Below, piece by piece: positions 56,754 to 64,000 of a stretch of DNA of 64,000 nucleotides. The stretch spans positions 23,991 to 87,990 of the forward strand of contig ADNK01003343.1 in the NCBI GenBank assembly GCA_000320545.1, given 5' to 3'. The stretch comes from Bigelowiella natans CCMP2755 (Eukaryota; Cercozoa; Chlorarachniophyceae). Numbering within the stretch: position 1 is the stretch's first letter; each line of letters opens with the position of its first letter. Below the pieces are notes generated by a model. That model saw only the letters and a list, made by a program, of their open reading frames with translations, made no database searches and was not told where the DNA came from. Both the position numbers and the translations under genes were made by a program.

Positions 56754-58600
56754 ATGATGATGATGATGATGGAAGAGGAGGAGGAGGATGAAGAGGGGGA
56801 GGAGGGAAAGGATGACGAGGAGGAACAGAAACAGGAAGAAGAGACAAAGGAACAACGTCATGATTGCGAGGACGATTCCGATTGCTGCCGTAGCGGGCCG
56901 AGATCATGTGAAGAGAACGGAGGTAAAGGGCTCAGAGAGATAAACAGAGAAGGGGGTCGGGATCTCACCATTTAACTCACGGTCTTGCCTTCACTCATGT
57001 TTATCACAGCGTATAATCTGGAATGTAATAGATGCACTCCAGCAGCAAATGTCCAACTTACATTAAGCGAAGGAGCGAGAGAGGAGTGTCAGTTCGTATC
57101 ATTTTCGAGTGACGGGGCAATGCTGGCCACAGCCATTAAATCCGTGATATCTATTTGGAGCCATTCTTCTTCTTCGTCGTCAATTTCTTCCTTTTCACGG
57201 CCACTCTTTACGAGAATAACAAATATACATGCTGCGCCTTCATTGTTGGGCATTGTATTCAGCCCGGCAGTTTCGAAAGGATATGAAGGAAGGAGGCAAG
57301 TAGAGAGTGGGAGACCTGAACAGCTGCTTCTTGCCACTGCTAGTGGTATCAATACAATTTCTATGCGCAAATCAATTATTGGGGGTTAAGGAAGGGGAAC
57401 AGGTTATCGGAATACATGTTACTAATCGGGGGGTTGCGTCATCTTCCTTATTTTTAACATTTGTTATAATTGTTTAGGAAGCGAGACAGAGATATTCAGC
57501 GTTCCTGATGGCAAGAAGATCCTTCTCACGCCCCAATTCCCTTCTTCTCACGTCAAGTTCTCGCCTGATGGATGTATTCTCTTAGCAATATCAGGAGGAT
57601 ATTTGCGTTCTTGCTCAGTTGCGAGTGGGCATTCATTTAGACTGTTCTTCCAACCATCGTCTAGAAGCTTCGTGCCAATGCTCAAAGATTTTTCCTTTTC
57701 TCCTGATGGTGGCGACCTTCTTGTTGGGTGAATAAAACATACACGCGCACACATAAAAATACATACAATGAAGGAGGGAGGGAGTAGCTACTAACATTAA
57801 TCAGCATATGTTGGCATACAACACAAAACAGTAAATCACACAGGTATGGCAGAGCTGGGATCGATCTTTGGAACTTGGGTAAATTGCGGAAGGCCTCTTC
57901 TGATGTCCTTCCAATGGTGACAAACGCGAATCAAGTTCATTGGTCAAAAATTGGTGTGGTCTTGACGATCGGGGATAAAGGATTGCTGGCATCGACATCT
58001 GATTCAATTGATATAACTTGGAGAGGAGCTGAGAAGAATACACTGTGGGGAATAGATCGATCATTCCAGTCCTTGGTGCTTTCTGCCTGTGGACGCATGG
58101 TCGCGCTGAGTCATGGTTCTTAAAAATTGGGTGGGTTACGGTAGAGATGATGAGGATTGCGATAAATTAAGACGAAAATTAGGTATCAACTCACTTGAGC
58201 CGCACAATTCTAGGCCATACGGGCGAGATCCGCGACGTCCGAACCGGAAGCTTGCTTGAAACTTTCTCTTTCAGTTCTCGTAGCGAAATTACAGGCTTGG
58301 CATTCTCACCTAGTGATGCGGTCCTAGCCGCAGCACACAATCATGGTGTCACCATTTTTCGATACGATGAGGTGAACTATCCGATCGAGATCATTGTCAT
58401 TGTCCCCCTTTCTTCCTATAACCCCTTTCTCTTATCAGGGCAACCGAGATTACAGCGGGATTGTGACTACTGTCTTACGAGATCTGCCGATGATACGGAT
58501 GCTTCATGAGAAGCTGTTCTATGCCATATCCTTCGAGCAACGCGCAAAGGAAATGCTGCGGATATGTGCAGATTGCACATCTGAAAGTTGCATGCGCTAA
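56754..58600 (+). CDS. WD40-repeat protein, 461 residues, function unknown
   Basis: Six exons join in phase: 56754-56922, 57010-57384, 57478-57727, 57844-58115, 58214-58371, 58439-58600. The N-terminus begins with a run of Met codons and a Glu/Asp-rich segment. Beta-propeller signatures follow: FVSFSSDGAMLATA, HVKFSPDGCILLAI, DFSFSPDGGDLLVG, IDLWNLG, GEIRDVRTGSLL and LAFSPSDAVLAAA. At least five to six blades are visible. The C-terminal 54 residues (RDYSGIVTTVLRDL ... FEQRAKEML) look helical. I do not recognise the orthologue. An upstream first exon is possible because the Met-run start has no clear context. Confidence 0.8.
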
Positions 58601-59304
58601 TTTTTTTTTGCTGACCCTAGGACACATCATGTGACATGCCAGACAATGTAGAGCATACCGCTTGGTCTGGGTGCTCTGTGGCTTCAGTTTCCAAAGCCTA
58701 GAGTATGTAACTATGACCTTGCAATAGCACCTAGCAAGCGAAAAATATGTTGGAAAAGTTTCATCGTTCATGGTGCATTCCTCTGTGTAGTGCGCTCAGC
58801 AATGAAGCCAGCCAACGCAGAGCCGCTAGGGAGATTTAGTTCAATTATGTGTACGTATGCTTAGTGCTAACTAATGCGTTGAATGTGACAACAGTACATG
58901 CACAAAGATACACATTGTGTCGAAACAAATCAAAGTTAGAGCATCATTCAAATATCCAACTTTGGACATCTTTCAGTAGGTTTTGATATTTTGCTTGATT
59001 AATGTGCGATTTTCATAAAGCGTGCACACAATAGTAGCGGTGGATGAAATAGCTTGCTGCTCATGACCGGCTACCAATTTTATCTTTAAGACTGTAGAAG
59101 ATATTTATTAGCGAGTCAAGGCTGCTATGAGCGGTAAAAAGCCATATACACGGATATGTGCACTTCAATCTAAATATCCGAGAATTTTGGAAGTGATGGC
59201 AAGGACAGCGATCAGGATACTGATGTACAGGAAGTAGTTCGGCATTCTGTTTTCGAAAAATTTGATTAGTTTTCAGAAAACCGCATAACGAATTGAAGAT
59301 CTCA
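58601..59304. other. convergent intergenic region, no gene seen
   Basis: Only short chance frames; no repeats or motifs stand out. Confidence 0.5.
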
Positions 59305-59862
59305 TTACGCTGTATTTTGAGCCCCCCCAACTCCTACGTATTCGTCTCGGAGTCGGCGCATTTGTTCTTTGGACATCTTAGGCTTCTTTCTTTCGACCTA
59401 AAAATATGTGTGCATCCAGATTGATCAACCACTTTTGCAAATCGATGTTAAACACGTTCGGTAAAGCTTCTATACCTTCTGAACCTCATCAGCGTACACA
59501 AACCCGTCCTTATCGGGCTGACCTAAGATAAGATTTTCGTAAGAGCGGAAGTACTCTCCTTTTCGACTCAATCCCACGTGTTGCAATATAATTTTTGAAG
59601 GTTTGAAATGCTTGCAACCTGGCTTCCGGTCACCAGACTCGCTGTCGGCGCAGATTCGCAGAGATCGACGTAGCTCTGGGAAACTGGCTCTCATGGGTAC
59701 GAAGATTCCACGAGTTCTCTGAGCGGAGATAGGCGCTGCATGTGACAAAGAATGGGCGGTGCTATTCGACTTGTGTATGAAGAAGCATAGGGCTGCGCCT
59801 ATCACAAGGAGTGGAGCAAAGAGGGATTTCATGGTTGGGGAACGTGGAGGGCTCATGGACAT
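59305..59862 (-). CDS. small protein with signal/transit-like leader, possibly plastid-targeted, 159 residues
   Basis: Two exons, 59862-59476 and 59397-59305, join in phase 0. The N-terminus has a hydrophobic core (LFAPLLVIGAALCFFI) followed by a Ser/Arg/Ala-rich, acid-poor stretch up to about residue 65. This looks like the two-part leader of proteins imported into complex plastids. The mature part has a Cys-containing basic region, GLSRKGEYFRSYENLILGQ, DGFVYADEVQKVERKKPKM and a C-terminal RRLRDEYVGVG. I do not recognise the family. Plastid targeting is inferred from the leader only. A Met 17 codons upstream is in frame but less suitable as a signal start. Confidence 0.6.
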
Positions 59863-60502
59863 CGTCAATGATTTAAGAAATAGGTATGCAATCGAAACCT
59901 GTAATTGCACTGTTAATTTTCTTTATATGGACTATTATTGCCTGTCGCTCATACTTAATTCAGACAATTTTCCACAAATTCTTACGTGCGATCTGGGCAT
60001 CATCGCAGCTAGGGGAGAAATTGTCTTGTCGTTCTGTGTTTTCGAGATGGATAAACTTTGCACTTGTGTACGGGTGTACGGGTTCCAGGTGTGGCATAAC
60101 GTCCTTCTTCGATAGTACGACATGGAATTTCAGTGTCGCATGTAATGAATGATATCGATTTAGGAGCATCGCTCTTCTTCTTTGGTACGACTTGAAATAT
60201 TATTGTCGCATGTAGTGAACGATATTGCTTTAGGAACAAATGTCCGTACAGATAAATCGTAGCCCAGGGAATCAGGGAAATCATTCGACAAACATTTGCT
60301 GGGCGCACATGGCGGACTGAACTTTGGGCACTAAAGAGATCGTCCTCCACCACCTCCTGTATGATTTTGGGAGTCGATTTGTGAAGCATGTGCTTCGCTC
60401 AAACTTTGTGCTCGTAATTGTCTTTATATGACTTTGGACATACCATGTCGATCCAACTAACAACTGATACTTATTTCCACTTCAATCCCAGGAACCTACG
60501 CA
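59863..60502. promoter_or_regulatory. divergent intergenic region
   Basis: 640 bp between the small organelle-type protein (-) and the RMC1-like gene (+). Two related segments containing TATTG/CAGTGTCGCATGTA near 60117-60147 and 60189-60222 form a diverged direct repeat. No gene is seen. Confidence 0.4.
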
Positions 60503-61230
60503 ATGCGCGGTGCCAACACCAACGAAGTTCCATCATCACCAGATGCCGATTCTATGGTGTCTGACATTGGAAGTACGACACCGCGGTCGGGCGCGGACTT
60601 ACTAGCGTCGAACAGCAGCAAGAAAGCGAAACGCCAACGTCAATTGGCTGAGCTGACAAAGAGTCATGTCCAGCTGTGTAAAAAACCCATCTCTTGGAGG
60701 GTAGTAGTCTTTATCTTATGAACTATCGATGGACTAGTATTTTGTGTGATTATTCGTATCTAGATTAGCTCCATCACACCAATAAAGGTCTCATTATTAT
60801 TTTCATCGCACAACAATAGGTTAACGAAGAACCACCCGAAGGGTCTAATGCTCCAGGGATAACTCACCAAGTACTACAATCTTCTTCCCCATTCACATAC
60901 TACTCACACAAATAATGATAAGAGGGATTCCATCGTATCAAATTTATTCGTTCTGTTTGCTGCTCCCCATCCATCATTTATTTACATCAACACGAATGAC
61001 AACCCCCCTCCCCTCCCTAGGTCTTTTACGACACTCTTCACGAGGAGTTGATCATGTTATCGAGAGCCCCTAACGGCGCGGCTAATGTCTCTATTTCCGA
61101 TCATAAAAGCTCAAAGTAAGCCTATCCTTTGTCGTTGCGTATCCTCCTGATTCTAGTTCTACTGACCATAGGAAGTCTTGCCTGTGTGAGTGTGAGTGTG
61201 AGTGTGAGTGTGAGTGTGAGTGGGAGTGTG

Positions 61231-61270
<40 letters not shown>

Positions 61271-61424
61271 TTTGGGCGTACGTATGTGTTTCACTTACCT
61301 CTCCTAACTTCGCAAATATGCGGCTTTCATGTATTGATTCTTATGTGCAACCACCATGTGTCCGATTGGTTGAATGTAATTGCGGGAATACCAGATCCAC
61401 AGGTGCGCCACAAGAAGCACATAA

Positions 61425-61463
<39 letters not shown>

Positions 61464-61484
61464 ACACTCACACACACACACACG

Positions 61485-61523
<39 letters not shown>

Positions 61524-63396
61524 GAATACAATTTTGATATTGCAGGTGATCCGAATGAAATTCAGCGCTGGAAGGGACTACCTCGCATTGCAAGTGAACA
61601 TAAGGGAAGTAAAGGTATTGCGGTGTGTGTTTGTAACACCATTGTTGCGTGCTGCGCTGTCTCGACGCTCCTGTCATCTCTGGCTAAATTCTCATTGCAG
61701 TTGATCAACATGCCTCAAACAGGTGGTGGACATTGCAAGAGGAAGATTGGTGGCAGCTAGGTAGTCTTCGATGCTAGATGTCAAGTCAATGGAACAAGTG
61801 TGAATTATGTCTACAGATGATACTATACTTCTGCCCATATCATCATGATTATTATCGGTACATCATCATCATTATTTATCATCATCATGGTCAGGTCCTG
61901 TCGTTCGCATAAGTCAAGGATTACCAACATTTACTGGTGCAAATGGGGGGGCACCATCGAGCAGTTGTTCCTATTCGTGACAAACACAGGTCAATCGAGT
62001 TTCGTAACACTGACTCTTTAGCGTCATACACACACATGCACGCACACACGCGCGCGTGCATCATTGGACAGCAAAGTACTAACAATTCTTTGGAACGTCG
62101 TAGGCGCGGAGCTATATGTGCTGAAGCCAAAACCACAGGTTGCGTTGACTAAGTGCGGATGTATTTGATGACATAAATGATAGTGGTGGTGATGATGATG
62201 ATGATGATGATGATGACGATGATATCGATGATAAATAATAGCACCCTCGATCGATTGACCACATGCTTAATGTGGTATCATTATGCATATTCTGTTCGCT
62301 ATTTATTGCTCTTTTTCTGCGATATGTATTGATTGTTTGATGTTGTTAATAATCAGGATTCTACTCTTAAGCATCTTAAGACTGTCCAGCACCAAACCAG
62401 GTGTGAGGGAGAACGAGTCAATCAATCAATCAATCAATAAAGCACAACTTTTCATATGGCTTGTGCGCGCGCGCGCGCGTGTGTGTGTCTGTCAACACAA
62501 GAATAATCGGAAGCTGCTGTTTCATCTTATTATAATCTAGCATCATCATCATCATCATCATCATTAAAACTAACAGTTGTTGAATTGTCTGTCAACTCAT
62601 AATAGATATCACTGGTTCGTCAACTCATCGAATTGGTAAGAATAACTAACTAACTGCGAATTCGCTCGTGGTGGTACGTTATCGTCCTTGCGGTGAATTG
62701 CGACCTTAGACATGAAATCAGCAAATTCAATTGATTCAATAAACTGGAGAAGATCACCAGTCCCTTGGAGAGAGAAAGAGAGAGGGGGGGGAGGGAGAAG
62801 GTTAAGAACAAAAGAACGATTATGGTAATAGTAATTGCGAGCCAATAAGCACCGGGGCATGTTCAGTTAAGAGAATATAATTTATTCTTCATCTTCAGGC
62901 TGCTTGTGGTTGATTTGAAGCACATCTTCTCCCTTTACAACGTCACGCCAAAGGTGGTGGTGAAATATCAGCTGTTTCTGAGAGACACCATCATCCCAAT
63001 AGCAGCATAGCGACAGCACAACACTGCTCTGGTAGAGGTGTTATTGCGGCACTCTGATGATGATAATGATGATGATAATGATGATGATTACTATAAAGGG
63101 GCTGGTCCGCAAGTGTAAATTCGAGCTGAATTGCCGCGGCACCAACTACAATAAGAACGATGCATATTATGAGCAGGTGTGACGAATGGATGAATGGATG
63201 CGCCATAGAAAGCAACACGCACAACACAGAACACACAACGCATCCTCCATTTGTGGGTTTCGAGAGAAACACTCGATCGTTCTCCGTTTTCTCTGCTTCC
63301 TCTTTCTTCCAACTTACCACCCCTCACTACCTACCAACTGCTGTGTGGCGTGTGACGTGCCAGCAGCCATTACTTGTTTCTCCTCTCCTGTTACGG

Positions 63397-63429
<33 letters not shown>

Positions 63430-63715
63430 TTTGTACTGCTGCTTACTCTTACCATCATTTTACACCCAACAACGGCAGATATCGTTGGTCGAGCTGTATG
63501 GCGAGGTCATGTGCGTATTCATCAATGAGCAAAAGGTGGGGAAAGTAGCAGCAGTGGTAGTAGCAGTGGTAGTAGGGAGCGACTGTAAACTGTATTTACA
63601 CACAACGCCGTGCTGATTTGGTTATCACCACCAGTCGTTGGTGACCGACATCATCGTCTCATTCTTCTTTTGGTTGTCTACACAGGGGAAGCTGTACATC
63701 CTTGGCTTGCAGAAG
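60503..63715 (+). CDS. RMC1 homologue, regulator of the MON1-CCZ1 Rab7 exchange factor (3' end beyond window)
   Basis: RMC1 (C18orf8/Mic1) is a propeller-plus-helix subunit of the MON1-CCZ1 complex that activates Rab7 on late endosomes. Exons seen: 60503-60700, 61021-61115, 61546-61614, 61701-61722, 61895-61989, 62104-62138, 62372-62400, 62606-62635, 62899-62953, 63114-63176, 63479-63535, 63686-63715. The blocks follow human RMC1 in order: LCKKPISW with [42 protein letters not shown] with [47 protein letters not shown]; and [13 protein letters not shown]. Phases agree from 61895 on. Joins between 61115 and 61546 and near 61722 do not yet agree, so a micro-exon is probably missing. The C-terminal Mic1 domain would lie right of the window. 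The disordered first 50 residues are lineage-specific. Confidence 0.65.
61184..61270. repeat. (GTGAGT)n / (GT)n tract in an RMC1-like gene intron
   Basis: A hexanucleotide tract grading into a GT tract. Each GTGAGT unit matches a strong 5' splice site, so it may obscure the real exon boundary here. Confidence 0.85.
61428..61520. repeat. (CA)n(GA)n compound microsatellite in an RMC1-like gene intron
   Basis: CA tract with interruptions, then GA tract, ending about 25 bp before the acceptor at 61545. Confidence 0.9.
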
Positions 63716-64000
63716 GTCCTAGAAGAGAGCACACACACAAACCTCGCATAAAGGGGGGAACGGGGGGGGGGGGGGGGGGAAGGATTAAACATTTTAAATT
63801 TAAAAGTCACTTTTATTATTTTTATATAAATTTACTTTGGGGGTGGTTTATTACCGTCTCCCCCACTATGTCCACTCCTTTAGTCACTGTTTATACGAAC
63901 GGAAATCTTTATACCGGTCGACGTCTCGACAGTAGCTAAATGAGATACTCTTCTCTGTTAAAGAGCATTTTTCAGCGCCCTTTCGATTCTTCCCAACACG
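63716..64000. other. intron-like sequence at the right edge
   Basis: It follows the donor after 63715 and contains a poly-G run (about 63763-63780). No further exon of the RMC1-like gene is recognised before the window ends. Confidence 0.4.

Overview
The window is nuclear DNA of a unicellular eukaryote, probably a microalga. Almost every gene can be read only by removing short GT...AG introns of about 50-330 nt, many of them filled with long dinucleotide tracts (TA, CA, GA). A secreted four-domain alpha-carbonic anhydrase and a small protein with a signal-plus-transit-like leader fit an aquatic alga, possibly with a complex plastid. The species cannot be fixed from the sequence. Exon joins were deduced by hand from splice signals, phase agreement and protein similarity.

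Layout. 173-1002 (+): 3' part of an RsuA/RluB-type pseudouridine synthase. 1903-5768 (-): a 20-exon gene for an unrecognised 757-residue protein with a possible N-myristoylation start, TPYG-motif repeats encoded by tandemly duplicated 226-bp exon-intron cassettes, and a coiled coil. 6177-10093 (+): a Zn/Cd-type P1B ATPase with very His-rich insertions. 11103-19393 (-): a complete S28 serine carboxypeptidase whose first intron holds an intact 5.7-kb Ty3-like LTR retrotransposon (13493-19208). 19923-24408 (+): the carbonic anhydrase. 25330-31849: an intact Ty1/copia retrotransposon on the minus strand, whose LTRs carry a 150-bp perfectly phased array of heat-shock-element pentamers. 33411-36077 (+): an unrecognised two-helix membrane protein. 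38413-43895 (+): a large secreted protein resembling a glycoside hydrolase. 44586-46636 (-): a FAHD1-like acylpyruvase, 5' part unresolved. 47613-52859 (+): a bacterial-type aminoacyl-histidine dipeptidase (PepD, M20) with a membrane anchor. 54508-56460 (-): gluconokinase. 56754-58600 (+): a WD40 protein. 59305-59862 (-): a small, probably organelle-targeted protein. 60503 to the right edge (+): the 5' part of an RMC1 (MON1-CCZ1 regulator) homologue.

The genes are housekeeping or surface functions, not an operon. Four neighbouring pairs are head-to-head over 290-640 bp (5769-6176, 19394-19922, 56461-56753, 59863-60502), so shared promoters are likely. The two full-length retrotransposons have LTRs that read as identical, implying very recent transposition. 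The copia LTR makes the strongest novelty claim: a transposon promoter built as a dense heat-shock-factor binding array, with a third, decayed copy of the array at 53623-53855.
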